Below, one piece after another: positions 51,258 to 59,944 of a stretch of DNA of 59,944 nt; position 1 is the stretch's first letter, and the number at the start of each line of letters is the position of its first letter. The translations under genes were made by a program, and so were the position numbers. This DNA comes from Verrucomicrobiota bacterium (lineage in GTDB: Bacteria > Verrucomicrobiota > Verrucomicrobiia > Limisphaerales > JAHDYP01), in assembly GCA_023383055.1 (NCBI GenBank), contig JAHDYP010000021.1, forward strand, positions 1 to 59,944, in the 5' to 3' direction. The notes under the pieces were generated by a model, which ran no database searches, was not told where the DNA came from, and saw only the letters and a list, made by a program, of their open reading frames with translations.

Positions 51258-54200
51258 TCACTGCTCCGCCGTAATCGCCACCACGAACGGCACACCACGC
51301 ATCCCGGTCGACTCCAGGTCGATCGTCTCGACCTTCACCTCGGGACATGCGTTGGTCCAGGTCGTACGATACAATCTCACCGGCAGTCCCGCCGGGCTCA
51401 TCCCGCTCCAGGCCACCTTGGCCTGGCGTTCGCCTCCTCCCGATTCCCAATCCCACGGCAAAGCCTCGATCCCGTAACGAATCGGGATGCGATCCTGGCT
51501 GCCGTCGCTCCGGTGTACCGTGAAAACAGCGATCGTGCTCTCAGATTCGGCGAAGCAGTCCGCCGCATGCAGAAAATGAAGTCGCCGACACGCCTGATGC
51601 ACCGGTATCCCCGTCAACCGACGGCTGAACGCGAGCCCACGCAGCTCGAGCAACTCGCTCGCGAGCTGGATGACCCCCCGAACGTCATACTCGATCCCAT
51701 CGAACACCTGCCGTCCTCGCGGCACCGTCGAAAGATTATGGCTCAAGAACTGGCTGGCGCGCCAGTCCTCCTCGAGGCTGGCATTATAATAGTCACTCAA
51801 ATCGATCAACCGAGGCGGCAACGCCGGATCACGCGCCGGCAACCAACGCTCCGCTCGCGGATTCACCATGCCCGCTATTGCGTCCGCAGCTTCGCTCCAC
51901 CCAACCTCCCCATCCTCCTGAAACCGCGGGCCGATCCCGGGGCAACTCGGCCGAGTCGAGCGATCCGCCAAGAACCATCGCCGCCAGGCCGCGCCCGGGT
52001 CCGTGTCATCCCACCCCCGCAAACGACCGACCACCTCGAACCATGCCGTCGCCGCAACCGATTCCGTCGTTGTCTCTTTCACCTGTCGTAATCCGCCGAC
52101 CGCCTCTGCCAAATCCGGCAACCACAGCGTCACCCCATCCCCACCGTCCGGCACCGGCCAAATCCAGATCGAACGCAAACTCGCCGTGGCCAACCACCGC
52201 CCGTCCGGACTGAAAGCCGCGTCGAATACCCGGCCGTTGTGCCGCAGGGGACTGCCAATCGGTTGCCCGGTCGCCACATCCCAAATGCGCGCGGTACGAT
52301 CTTCCGAAGCCGTCACCGCTCGCTGGCCGTTCGCACTAAAACTGGCGGCACGCACTCCGGCGGCATGCTCCAACGGCGCACTCGCCGGCTGGCCGGTTTC
52401 TGCCATCCATATCCGCGCGGTGCCATCCTGTGAAGCCGTCAACAGCCTCGCACCATCCGGACTGAACTTAACCGAGCGAATAACGCCGCGGTGTCGCAGT
52501 GGGTCGGTCAGCGAATGTCCGGTCCTGGCATCCCATACCCGCACGGTGAAATCCCTCGAACCCGTCGCTACCCGCGCGCCATCCGGACTGAAATGCGCCA
52601 CCGTTAAACCTCCTGCGTGCGGTCGCCAGCCGACCCGCAATCGGCCGTCGTGCCCGTCCCAAACCCGGACCTGCTCGTCCGCGCAGGTCGTGAGGATCAG
52701 ACTTTCCCCGACCCCAAATTCCGCCGACCGCACCTGATCAGGATGTCTCAGCACAAGCAGGGGCCGACCCGTCCGGACATCCCACAACACCGCGGTGCGG
52801 TCGCTCGACGCCGTCAGCAGTCGCTGATCATTCGCACTGAAACCCGCGTCGAATACCGCGCCCACGTGGCGCACCCGCAGCCGGACTTCCGGTGGCTTCA
52901 CGCTCCACACCCGGGCGCCGCCGTCATTGGCGCCGGTCACCAACCACTGGCCATCCGCGCTGAACTCGACAAAGTTGATCCAAGCCCCCAACTCCAGCCC
53001 GATCCCGCTCGGCTGACCATTCGCTACATTCCACCGCCGAACCCGGCCGTCGCGGGACCCGGTGGCGATGAGACTTCCCTCCCGATTAAAACCCACCGCC
53101 GTCACCCAATCCTCGTGCCGCAGGGGCGGCGTCAGCGGTTCCCCCGTGCGCCCGTCCCAAACCCGCGCCGTCCCATCCACCGACGCGGTGGCCACCTTCG
53201 CGCCATCCGGACTGAAGCAGGCTTGGAGACATTTCTGACCGCGGGAGAAAAGCTCGGGATGCTGAATGGCCGCGCGGTCGTGCGCGAGCGGCATCCCCAT
53301 GGGCAGCCCCGTCTCCGCATCCCATAAACGAACCGTGTTGTCCAACGCCGCCGTCAGAATCCGCCGGCCGTCCGCGCTGAACTCCGCATGGTGCAGCGGT
53401 TCCCCATGCTCGAGCGGCCGGACCGCCGGCAACGGCCAGTTGCGGCCCGTCAACTCCGCCATTAACCACTCCGCCAGCGCCCGGTCTGTCGGTTCCCTGC
53501 GCACCATCGCGGCCAGGAGCGCCACGCCCGCCGACGCTTGATCGTTCGCGAAAAAGTTCCGCGCGGTCTGTACCTCGAGCTGCCGAAGCGCGCGCTCGGT
53601 CGTCTGGCGCGCCTCGACTTCGCGGTGGAATGACTGCCGGGTCGAACTCCATCCCCAGAGCATACTCACCAGACCCAAGGCCACCGCCACCCCCAGTGAA
53701 CCGGTCAAAACCGCCTGCGCCGGCTTCCGCCGACACCAACGCACCGTTCGCCCGATGATCCCCAACGGCCGCGCCTGGATCGCTTCGCCACGCAAATACC
53801 GACCGAGTTCATCCGCCAGCGCCCGGGCGGTGGGATAGCGCCGGGCAGGTTCCTTCTCGAGACAACGCAAACAGATCGTCTCCAGATCCCGCGGCACCGA
53901 AGGCAACAGCAACCGCGGCGATGTCGGTTCCCGCTCGACAACCTGCCGGATGATCTCCGCCGGGTTCTCCCCAATGAACGGGGGAGAACCGACCAACAAA
54001 TGATAGAGCATGGCCCCGAGCGAATAGACGTCGCTCGGCCGCCCGATCTTCCCCGTTTCCCCCGTCGCCTGCTCTGGCGGCAGATACCCCGGCGATCCCA
54101 TCACCTGGCCGCTCAACGTCAGCCCCGTCTCCACCCCCAACCGCTTGGCCAGCCCGAAATCCGTCACCCGCGGCCGGTCCTCTTCGTCGATCAACACGTT

Positions 54201-54791
54201 CGACGGCTTAAGGTCCCGGTGCAGCACCCCGTGCTCGTGTGCAAAATGAATCGCCTCCGCAATGGCCTCGACGTATCGAGCCGCCCGACCCGCCGCCAGG
54301 GGCCCGTCCGCCACCACTTTCGCCAGGCTCGTCCCCGACACGTAATCCATCACCAGGTAATGCTGGTGCCGACGTCTCCCCACCTCGTGAATCACCACGA
54401 TCCCCGGATGCGAGAGCGCCGCCGCCGCCGCCGCGGCCTGAAAACGCCGCACCGCTTCCGGCCGCGCCAACGGCCCCGCCCCCAAAAACTTGATCGCCAC
54501 CACCCGGTTCAAACTGACCTGTCGCGCCCGCCGCACAAACCCCATCGCTCCTCGCCCGATCTCTTCGAACAACTCGTAGTCCCCAAACCTCCGGCCCGCG
54601 CCGGAGGCCGCCTCCGCTTCCTCAAGCCCGTGGCGCTCGATCCAGTCCTCGTCAATCTCCTCTCCCGGCGCGTCCGAGTCCTCCGCCGTGTCCAGGCAGG
54701 CCGCCAGCAAACACGCCGGACACAGCTCGCCTCCGCTCAAACCGCGCACGGTCGAACCGCAACGCGGACAGATGTTCTCCGGCGCGGTCAT
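51258..54791 (-). CDS. Serine/threonine kinase-WD40 membrane protein 2
   Basis: 1177 residues. The N-terminal zinc ribbon has Cys8/Cys11 and Cys24/Cys27 (CPRCG...CPACL). Kinase domain ~70-335: IGRGAMGFV (78-86), Lys101, HRD 191-193 and DFG 211-213, so all catalytic residues are in place. Transmembrane helix about 360-381, a coiled segment, then eight to ten WD40 repeats and a C-terminal ~185-residue domain (IDLSDYYNASLEEDWRASQF...PFVVAITAEQ) shared with kinase 1. The start codon overlaps the sigma-factor stop (ATGA 54788-54791), so the pair is translated together. No repeat insertions are present in its kinase domain. Confidence 0.95.
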   Translation of the reverse strand: MTAPENICPRCGSTVRGLSGGELCPACLLAACLDTAEDSDAPGEEIDEDWIERHGLEEAEAASGAGRRFGDYELFEEIGRGAMGFVRRARQVSLNRVVAIKFLGAGPLARPEAVRRFQAAAAAAALSHPGIVVIHEVGRRRHQHYLVMDYVSGTSLAKVVADGPLAAGRAARYVEAIAEAIHFAHEHGVLHRDLKPSNVLIDEEDRPRVTDFGLAKRLGVETGLTLSGQVMGSPGYLPPEQATGETGKIGRPSDVYSLGAMLYHLLVGSPPFIGENPAEIIRQVVEREPTSPRLLLPSVPRDLETICLRCLEKEPARRYPTARALADELGRYLRGEAIQARPLGIIGRTVRWCRRKPAQAVLTGSLGVAVALGLVSMLWGWSSTRQSFHREVEARQTTERALRQLEVQTARNFFANDQASAGVALLAAMVRREPTDRALAEWLMAELTGRNWPLPAVRPLEHGEPLHHAEFSADGRRILTAALDNTVRLWDAETGLPMGMPLAHDRAAIQHPELFSRGQKCLQACFSPDGAKVATASVDGTARVWDGRTGEPLTPPLRHEDWVTAVGFNREGSLIATGSRDGRVRRWNVANGQPSGIGLELGAWINFVEFSADGQWLVTGANDGGARVWSVKPPEVRLRVRHVGAVFDAGFSANDQRLLTASSDRTAVLWDVRTGRPLLVLRHPDQVRSAEFGVGESLILTTCADEQVRVWDGHDGRLRVGWRPHAGGLTVAHFSPDGARVATGSRDFTVRVWDARTGHSLTDPLRHRGVIRSVKFSPDGARLLTASQDGTARIWMAETGQPASAPLEHAAGVRAASFSANGQRAVTASEDRTARIWDVATGQPIGSPLRHNGRVFDAAFSPDGRWLATASLRSIWIWPVPDGGDGVTLWLPDLAEAVGGLRQVKETTTESVAATAWFEVVGRLRGWDDTDPGAAWRRWFLADRSTRPSCPGIGPRFQEDGEVGWSEAADAIAGMVNPRAERWLPARDPALPPRLIDLSDYYNASLEEDWRASQFLSHNLSTVPRGRQVFDGIEYDVRGVIQLASELLELRGLAFSRRLTGIPVHQACRRLHFLHAADCFAESESTIAVFTVHRSDGSQDRIPIRYGIEALPWDWESGGGERQAKVAWSGMSPAGLPVRLYRTTWTNACPEVKVETIDLESTGMRGVPFVVAITAEQ

Positions 54792-55645
54792 CGATTGGCT
54801 CGGACTCTCACCCGAATGCTCACTCTCTTCCTTCCGGAAACGCGCCCAATCATTAACAACCCGTCTCTCTGATCTTCCCGAAGCGGCACCAGCACCGAGG
54901 CCTCCTCACCCGCCCGCAACACCGACTGCAAATGACGCAACTCGTCCTCGACTTCGGCCGCCCCACCCACGGTCTGCCGCAGCACCATTCGCAGATGCTC
55001 AAGATAACGTCGCCGCATCCGGTTGACCGTGACCCGAATGGTCCCCGGCGTTGTGCCCAGCGCCTGCGCAATCTCCGCATGCGCCTGGGCTTCTGGATCC
55101 CGCTCAAGACACGGTTGGAGGCTCCGAAAGAGCTCGAGCCGCCCGTGTTCGGCGCATTCCACCTCAAACCGGCGCATGGCTTCGTCCAGCATTGACACCG
55201 CCCAGGCCCGTTCGAACACCCGTTCCGGGCTTTGGTCCACCGCCAACTCGCGCGCGTAGCGTGCCTCGACCCTCTCGACTTCCAGCGAGAGAACGCGTTG
55301 TCCTCCTCCCCGCTTGAGCGTGCTGGCGCGCTCCCATTCCTTGCCCAGGTAATTCTTGAACGCCCCCAACAAAAAGGATCGAAATCGGCCCTTGGCGGCG
55401 TCGGCTCGATCCAGGAATGGTTTTGCCAACAAGCGCGCGAAAAAACCTTGCGTCAGATCCTGCGCATCGGCCGGCGCATAGCCCAGCCGCCGCGCGAACG
55501 CATACAGCGGATGCCAATACGCCTCGCACACCGCTGCCAGCGCTTCGGTTCCTCCCTCCGCGTCATTTCGACCGGCCGCCAGCACCACGCTCCAATGCGT
55601 CGACGGAAAGCTCCTGCCCAGCGCCGTCTCGGACTCGTGGATCAC
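54788..55645 (-). CDS. ECF RNA polymerase sigma factor 2
   Basis: 285 residues. The N-terminus MIHESETALGRSFPSTHWSV carries the FPSTHWS motif common in Verrucomicrobia/Planctomycetes ECFs. Region 2: EAYWHPLYAFARRLGYAPAD, AQDLTQGFFARLL and GRFRSFLLGAFKNYLGKEWE. Region 4 (about residues 185-225): AHAEIAQALGTTPGTIRVTV. A C-terminal extension of ~60 residues follows, containing LRQTVGGAAEVEDELRHLQS. Its stop overlaps the start of kinase 2. Confidence 0.93.
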   Translation of the reverse strand: MIHESETALGRSFPSTHWSVVLAAGRNDAEGGTEALAAVCEAYWHPLYAFARRLGYAPADAQDLTQGFFARLLAKPFLDRADAAKGRFRSFLLGAFKNYLGKEWERASTLKRGGGQRVLSLEVERVEARYARELAVDQSPERVFERAWAVSMLDEAMRRFEVECAEHGRLELFRSLQPCLERDPEAQAHAEIAQALGTTPGTIRVTVNRMRRRYLEHLRMVLRQTVGGAAEVEDELRHLQSVLRAGEEASVLVPLREDQRDGLLMIGRVSGRKRVSIRVRVRANR

Positions 55646-55681
55646 CCCCCGATCCTAACCCCTCCTTCCCCTCCCCTCACT

Positions 55682-55796
55682 CCCCAATCCCCCAATCCCC
55701 AAATGCCAAATGCCAAATGCCCAATGCCCAATGCGAAATATTGGGGGAATTTTGGGATTTTGGATTTTGCATTGAGGATTTGGCGTTGGGGATTTC
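55682..55796. repeat. CCCCAAT/ATTGGGG inverted-repeat element, copy A
   Basis: Left half: successive CCCCAATC, CCAAATG, CCCAATG units; right half: TTGGGG, GGATTTTG, GGATTTGGC, TTGGGGATT, mainly complementary, with AATATT at the centre. About 115 bp. It can form a long imperfect hairpin. It occupies the space between the ECF sigma gene and vapC. Confidence 0.8.
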
Positions 55797-55839
55797 GGAG
55801 ATCAGAAAGATGTCTTGCGCAAGCTGCGAGTCGCCCGGA

Positions 55840-56247
55840 CTACGTAAACGGATCGATGACCCGCACTCCCGCCGTCTTGAAGTCGTGGACGTTGCGGGTG
55901 ACCACTGTCAGATCGTGTTCGATCGCGCTCGCGGCGATCATCGAGTCCAGGAGAGGCAGGGCCTGGCCCTTTCGCCGCAGGTCAGCCACCAACCGAGCCC
56001 AGCGTCGGCTGACTGCGCCATCCCAAGGCAGACACTCGATGGCCTGCGCCAGCGTCTCGAACCAGTCCTCGAGTCGGGCACGCTTGCGGCCGTCGGGCAT
56101 GGCCAGCACGCCGACGTACAACTCGCCCAGGATGATCGAGTCCACCGCAATATCCCCCTCGTGATCGCTCAACCAGGTTACCACCCGGGCACTGGGCGTG
56201 GGTTTCGTCGGTTCGCTCAGCACGTTGGCGTCGACCAGGAATTTCAT
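55840..56247 (-). CDS. vapC: PIN-domain toxin VapC
   Basis: 135 residues. PIN-fold acidic residues: Asp6 (KFLVDANVL), Glu (IILGELYVGV), Asp (PLLDSMIAASAIEHD) and a fourth position in VVTRNVHDF. A Mg2+-dependent RNase toxin, encoded directly after its AbrB-type antitoxin with a 4-bp overlap (ATGA). Flanked on both sides by the CCCCAAT repeat elements. Confidence 0.95.
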   Translation of the reverse strand: MKFLVDANVLSEPTKPTPSARVVTWLSDHEGDIAVDSIILGELYVGVLAMPDGRKRARLEDWFETLAQAIECLPWDGAVSRRWARLVADLRRKGQALPLLDSMIAASAIEHDLTVVTRNVHDFKTAGVRVIDPFT

Positions 56248-56492
56248 GCCAGCCTTGGCGCCGTGATGTCGTCCGTGGTCTCAGATCGCTCCAGTGACTG
56301 GAACCAGCCTTTGACCGGGCAGGTGAGCAGGAGCTTCACCACACCCTCGTTCCGACGCGCTCTCCGTTTCAATAGATACGAACCGGGCTCGACGCGCTCG
56401 ACCTCAAACTCCTCCCCCGGCCGGATGCCGTCCTCCTGCCGGAGTTTGGCCGGCAGAACGATCTGGCCTTTACTGGAAACGGTCGTTATCAT
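56244..56492 (-). CDS. vapB: AbrB/MazE-type antitoxin VapB
   Basis: 82 residues. The N-terminal swapped-hairpin DNA-binding domain is clear: MITTVSSKGQIVLPAKLRQE, then DGIRPGEEFEVERVEPGSYL. The C-terminal part (EGVVKLLLTCPVKGWFQSLE) would bind and neutralise VapC. First gene of vapBC; probably autoregulates the operon. Confidence 0.95.
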   Translation of the reverse strand: MITTVSSKGQIVLPAKLRQEDGIRPGEEFEVERVEPGSYLLKRRARRNEGVVKLLLTCPVKGWFQSLERSETTDDITAPRLA

Positions 56493-56553
56493 GGCCGGTA
56501 AGCTACCGTCTTACTCGGGGCGGGTCAACCGTCAACCCGACGCCAATCCTTAC

Positions 56554-56637
56554 TCCCCCAATCCCCAATGCCTAATCCCCAATCTCCCAATCCCCAATAT
56601 TTCCCATTGCGGATTTGGCATTGGGGATTGGGGATTT
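56554..56637. repeat. CCCCAAT/ATTGGGG inverted-repeat element, copy B
   Basis: TCCCCCAATCCCCAATGCC...CCCAATCCCCAATATTTCCC followed by GGATTTGGCATTGGGGATTG. 84 bp; inverted arms meet at AATATT as in copy A. It lies between vapB and the divergent FG-GAP gene. Confidence 0.8.
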
Positions 56638-56693
56638 AAGTGCTTGTTAACATCTCCCGCGGATTCCGTGAGTAACAGGTAAAAGCACCTGTT

Positions 56694-59600
56694 ATGAAAC
56701 CGTTCACCTTCCTCGCCACCATCTGCCTCGCATGGCTGGACCTCTTCCAGGCCAACGCCTTGACCGAGATTTCTCAACACCCCGCCGACCAGGTCGTCAG
56801 CCTCAACGGCACCGTGACCCTCGAAGTCACCGCCTCCACCACCGCCCCGCCTGTTACCTACCAGTGGCACGGCCAGGACACCCTGCTGCTCGATCAAACC
56901 AACCGCACGTTGGTCTTACAAAACGTCACGCTCGACCAGGCCGGCGAGTATTACGTCGTCGTCAACGACGCCGATAACCAACCCGTCCAGTCCAACCCCG
57001 CCAGCGTCACGGTGGACCCGACGTTCACCAGGGTTACCGCTGGGGACATCGTCACCGACCAGGAGGGATCGGTGACCGGAACCTGGGGAGACTACGACGG
57101 CAACGGTTTTTTGGATTTGTACCTGGCGAACAGTTCCTCGAGTAACGTTCGGAATTCCCTCTACCGAAACAATGGGGACGGTACGTTCCGTCAATTGACC
57201 GCCGCGGAAGCCGGCGATGCAGTCCTCGATGGGAGATTGTCTGCCGGAGCCGTGGCCGGCGACTACGACGGGGACGGCGACGACGATCTGTGGGTCGGAA
57301 TGGAGCCGGCCAATGCCCTTTATCGGAATGATGGATCCGGCAAGTTCGCGCAGGCAGCGTCCGGCAGCCTGGCAGGGGACACACTCGGGACGACAGCGAA
57401 CTGGGTGGATTACGACAACGACGGCTGGTTCGACCTGTCGGTGGCCGGAATCAACCGGCCGATCGCGCTGCACCGCAATCTGGCCGGACAAGGTTTCGCG
57501 GATGTGGCAGCCGCCGCGGGCCTGGGAGTGTCGATCGAGGCCTACGACTCCGCCTGGGGTGACTACGACAACGACGGGCACATCGACTTCTTTGTCGTCA
57601 ACGAATACAGCCGGACCAATACGCTCTACCGCAATAACGGCGACGGCACCTTTGCCGAGGTCGACGTGGGCAGCCCGATCCGCGACGGCACGAACGACGT
57701 CGGGGTGAACTGGGTCGATATCGACAACGACGGGGATTTGGACCTGTTCATCGCCTGCGGCGATGGCAAACCGGAGGCCAACCTCCTCTACCTCAACAAG
57801 GGCAATGCCAATCACTGGCTCAAGATCAACCTGACTGGCCAGGCCTCCAACCGCTCGGGCGTCGGCGCCAAGATCCGAGTCCAGGCCACTATCCGCGGTC
57901 AGGCCGTAACCCAACTCCGGCAGATCACCGCCTGCGGTCTCGGAGCGGGACACAGCCTGATCGCCCACTTCGGCCTCGGCGACGCTACGAAGGCAGACGT
58001 TGTCCGCGTCGAATGGCCCTCGGGCAATGTGCAGGAACTCAGCGACGTTAGCGCCGATCAGTTGCGCACGATCACCGAGGCGGTGCGCATCACCCCGGTC
58101 CGGCCCTCCGCAAGCCTGGGCGGATCGGTCACGCTCACCGCGCAACTCAACGGCACCTGGCAATGGTATCGCGACGGTGCCGCGTTGGACGGCCAGACGG
58201 CAAAGACCCTGACCTTGTCCAACATCCAGGCCGCCGACGCCGGCCGTTACAGTGTCGTCGTGGACACCGCCACCGGCACTTTCACCCATCACGTGTATCT
58301 GCTCGTGGACACCCAGTTCGAGCGGATTGAGATGGGCGATACCACCGAATCGGTAGCCTGCGCCTGGGGCGACTACAACAACGATGACTATCCGGATCTC
58401 CTTGTGGTGCCAGGAGCCAAAACGTCCGCAACTCCGAGCTGGCTCTACCGTAACCTCAAGGACGGGAGCCTGGTCAAGGTGTCGGCGGTGGAGGCAGGCG
58501 ACATTGTCGGCCTGGCCCGACAATGGTGGTCGCCGGCTTGGGGCGATTACGACAACGATGGCTACCTCGACCTCTTCGTCAGTGACGGCAATCCGACGTC
58601 CACACCCCTGGCGGCCCTCTGGCGCAATCTGGGCAATGGACGGTTCGTCGAGGTGACCGACACGGGCTCGTTCGCGTCTGACTGGTTGTGGGGCAATCCG
58701 ATCTGGGGCGATTTCAATCGGGATGGACACCTGGATCTGTTCGTCGCCAATGCCTGGTACGAACCTCCGGAGTTGGATGTTCCCAATGCCCTCTATCTCT
58801 CCCTCGGCGACGGCACATTCCGCAAGGAGGCAGAGGGCGAGATCGTCACGTCGCGCGGCCAGGTTCAAGGTGGTGCGGCCGGTGACATGGACGGCGATGG
58901 CGACCTGGACATTCTCCTGGTCGGTCCGCAAGGTGCCGCGCTGTTCGAGAATGACGGTGCTGCGGGATTTCAACGAATTGGATTCCCTGCAGTACCGGGT
59001 TATTGCGCCGGTCCGTCCTGGGCCGATTACGACAACGACGGGCGCCTGGACGTCTTTGTTACTGTTTACGACGGAGCACCGACGTCTCAACTCCTCCACA
59101 ACGACGGGGACGCCGGGTGGACTACGATTCCCCTGGGCCTCACCCTGCAGACCTATGTGGCATCGTGGGCCGACTACGACAACGATGGCGATCTCGACCT
59201 GTTCATCACGCGCGGCTTTGACACCACTACGACGAACCTGTTCTATGCCAACAACGGCGACGGCACTTTCACCCAAGTCACGCTGGGAAGTTTAGCCAAT
59301 CACCCTGGCCGGTCCGTCGGGGCCGCCTGGGCTGACTACGACAACAACGGGTTCCAGGACCTGTTCGTGACCAGCCACGCCGGTTTTCCCGAGGTGCTGT
59401 ACCGCAACCACGGCAACGGAAACCACTGGATCTCATTCAAGCTGGTCGGCACCCGGTCGAACCGATCGGCCATCGGGACCAAAGTGCGCGTCCAGGCCAC
59501 GATATTCGGGAAGACCACTTGGCAGATGCGCGAGATCAGCGGCGGCAATTATGTTCAGAACGATCTGCGCCCACACTTCGGCCTGGGCGATGCCCCCCGC

Positions 59601-59921
59601 GCCACCACCGTCCGCGTCCAATGGCCCTCGGGCACGGTCGAAGAGTTCTCGAACCTGGCGCGCGACCAGTTCCACACCATCGTCGAGCCGTCGTTGCGAG
59701 GCGCGATGAAGTCGAACGGCGAGTTCGAGTTGAGCCTCTGGGCCAGCACGAACCGGACTTGCACCATTGAGCATTCGAATGACTTGGTGACCTGGATTGC
59801 CCTCACCACCTTCACCGGCCAGGGCGATAACCCGGTCAGCTACATCGACACCGCTGCGCCCGACCGGGACCACGTTTACCTGATGAATGAAAAGGTCTAC
59901 ACACCACGCCTAGGCCTGTGA
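56694..59921 (+). CDS. Secreted FG-GAP/VCBS and ASPIC/UnbV protein with Ig-like domains
   Basis: 1075 residues. Signal peptide to about residue 23 (FQANALT). Ig-like domain ~25-105 (PADQVVSLNGTVTLEV...AGEYYVVVND). A first set of FG-GAP/VCBS repeats with Ca2+-binding loops (DYDNDGHIDFF, DIDNDGDLDLF) and an ASPIC/UnbV domain (NRSGVGAKIRVQATIRGQAV, HFGLGDATKADVVRVEWPSG). A second Ig-like domain at about 465-545, a second FG-GAP set, a second ASPIC/UnbV domain (HFGLGDAPRATTVRVQWPSG) and a short C-terminal domain follow. The internal duplication is thus Ig-FG-GAP-ASPIC twice. An integrin-like propeller of the CRTAC1 type on the cell surface; ligand unknown. Ends 23 bp before the window edge. Confidence 0.93.
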   Translation: MKPFTFLATICLAWLDLFQANALTEISQHPADQVVSLNGTVTLEVTASTTAPPVTYQWHGQDTLLLDQTNRTLVLQNVTLDQAGEYYVVVNDADNQPVQSNPASVTVDPTFTRVTAGDIVTDQEGSVTGTWGDYDGNGFLDLYLANSSSSNVRNSLYRNNGDGTFRQLTAAEAGDAVLDGRLSAGAVAGDYDGDGDDDLWVGMEPANALYRNDGSGKFAQAASGSLAGDTLGTTANWVDYDNDGWFDLSVAGINRPIALHRNLAGQGFADVAAAAGLGVSIEAYDSAWGDYDNDGHIDFFVVNEYSRTNTLYRNNGDGTFAEVDVGSPIRDGTNDVGVNWVDIDNDGDLDLFIACGDGKPEANLLYLNKGNANHWLKINLTGQASNRSGVGAKIRVQATIRGQAVTQLRQITACGLGAGHSLIAHFGLGDATKADVVRVEWPSGNVQELSDVSADQLRTITEAVRITPVRPSASLGGSVTLTAQLNGTWQWYRDGAALDGQTAKTLTLSNIQAADAGRYSVVVDTATGTFTHHVYLLVDTQFERIEMGDTTESVACAWGDYNNDDYPDLLVVPGAKTSATPSWLYRNLKDGSLVKVSAVEAGDIVGLARQWWSPAWGDYDNDGYLDLFVSDGNPTSTPLAALWRNLGNGRFVEVTDTGSFASDWLWGNPIWGDFNRDGHLDLFVANAWYEPPELDVPNALYLSLGDGTFRKEAEGEIVTSRGQVQGGAAGDMDGDGDLDILLVGPQGAALFENDGAAGFQRIGFPAVPGYCAGPSWADYDNDGRLDVFVTVYDGAPTSQLLHNDGDAGWTTIPLGLTLQTYVASWADYDNDGDLDLFITRGFDTTTTNLFYANNGDGTFTQVTLGSLANHPGRSVGAAWADYDNNGFQDLFVTSHAGFPEVLYRNHGNGNHWISFKLVGTRSNRSAIGTKVRVQATIFGKTTWQMREISGGNYVQNDLRPHFGLGDAPRATTVRVQWPSGTVEEFSNLARDQFHTIVEPSLRGAMKSNGEFELSLWASTNRTCTIEHSNDLVTWIALTTFTGQGDNPVSYIDTAAPDRDHVYLMNEKVYTPRLGL

Positions 59922-59944
59922 GCAGTTCAACCGCATCACCGAGC

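Noticed and set aside
56916..59276. Minus-strand open frame of 786 codons
   Set aside because: Antisense to the FG-GAP protein; its apparent repeats (VxVVVxxxP) are the reverse of the DNDG repeats.
1..59944. tRNA and rRNA genes
   Set aside because: I looked for T-arm GTTCRA and CCA-type ends in the intergenic gaps and found no cloverleaf; a covariance-model search would be decisive.

Overview
The window is high-GC DNA with dense genes on both strands. It most likely comes from a Verrucomicrobiota chromosome of the Limisphaerales/Pedosphaera type. Evidence for this: a Minf_1886-family protein; an H-X9-DG prepilin-like protein; LVIVD, FG-GAP/VCBS and ASPIC/UnbV secreted proteins; an ECF sigma factor whose N-terminus carries an FPSTHWS motif; and two serine/threonine kinases fused to WD40 repeats. 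This placement is inferred from gene content; no 16S rRNA or tRNA gene was seen.

Positions 1-35 kb are mainly housekeeping. From the left: a C39-type peptidase cut by the edge and a rhomboid protease; a minus-strand block ffs (SRP RNA)-dnaX-ybaB-recR-HAD; an M16 peptidase; a Minf_1886 gene with a 51-aa membrane ORF in front of it; gatB; a subtilase; an ExeA-like ATPase; DUF1638 and ThuA genes; a large malectin-containing secreted protein; an EF-hand membrane protein; the rpsP-khpA-trmD-rplS operon (no rimM); a frameshifted coaB-like gene; a cNMP-binding protein; an NCS1 permease; a sugar-acid/sugar cluster (SDR-larA-like and AGE epimerase); a DHH phosphoesterase with rph and prmA; and a cluster rpsR-rpmG-dksA-like-folE2 in which the usual zinc-binding cysteines are largely absent.

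Positions 35-44 kb are accessory DNA with visible decay. There is an exo/endonuclease-phosphatase, an esterase, a broken BNR-like gene whose intact paralogue lies 4 kb away, an H-X9-DG pseudopilin gene abutting half of a PIN-domain gene, an LVIVD-repeat protein, and then a cluster of palindromic repeats around the first ~60 codons of a REP-associated tyrosine transposase (RAYT).

Positions 44-56 kb hold two independent signalling modules, each an ECF sigma factor followed by a membrane-spanning kinase-WD40 protein. Both kinases end in the same ~190-residue domain that I cannot name. A dicarboxylate/amino-acid symporter lies between the modules, with a telomere-like hexamer repeat in front of it. 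A VapBC pair and a large secreted FG-GAP/ASPIC protein close the window.

The most interesting feature is the repeat system. A REP family (a GGAG-like head followed by a GGGCC/GGCCC or covarying GGGAC/GTCCC stem) occurs as inverted pairs and single units at 2.7, 43.6-44.0 and 48.2-48.9 kb, next to a truncated RAYT. Two REP units and a second, unrelated GA-rich inverted repeat sit in frame inside the catalytic domain of the 44-48.6 kb kinase, lengthening two loops without breaking its catalytic motifs. A 19-bp sequence shared exactly by the promoter regions of the adjacent ECF gene and of the BNR-like gene is a candidate ECF target promoter.
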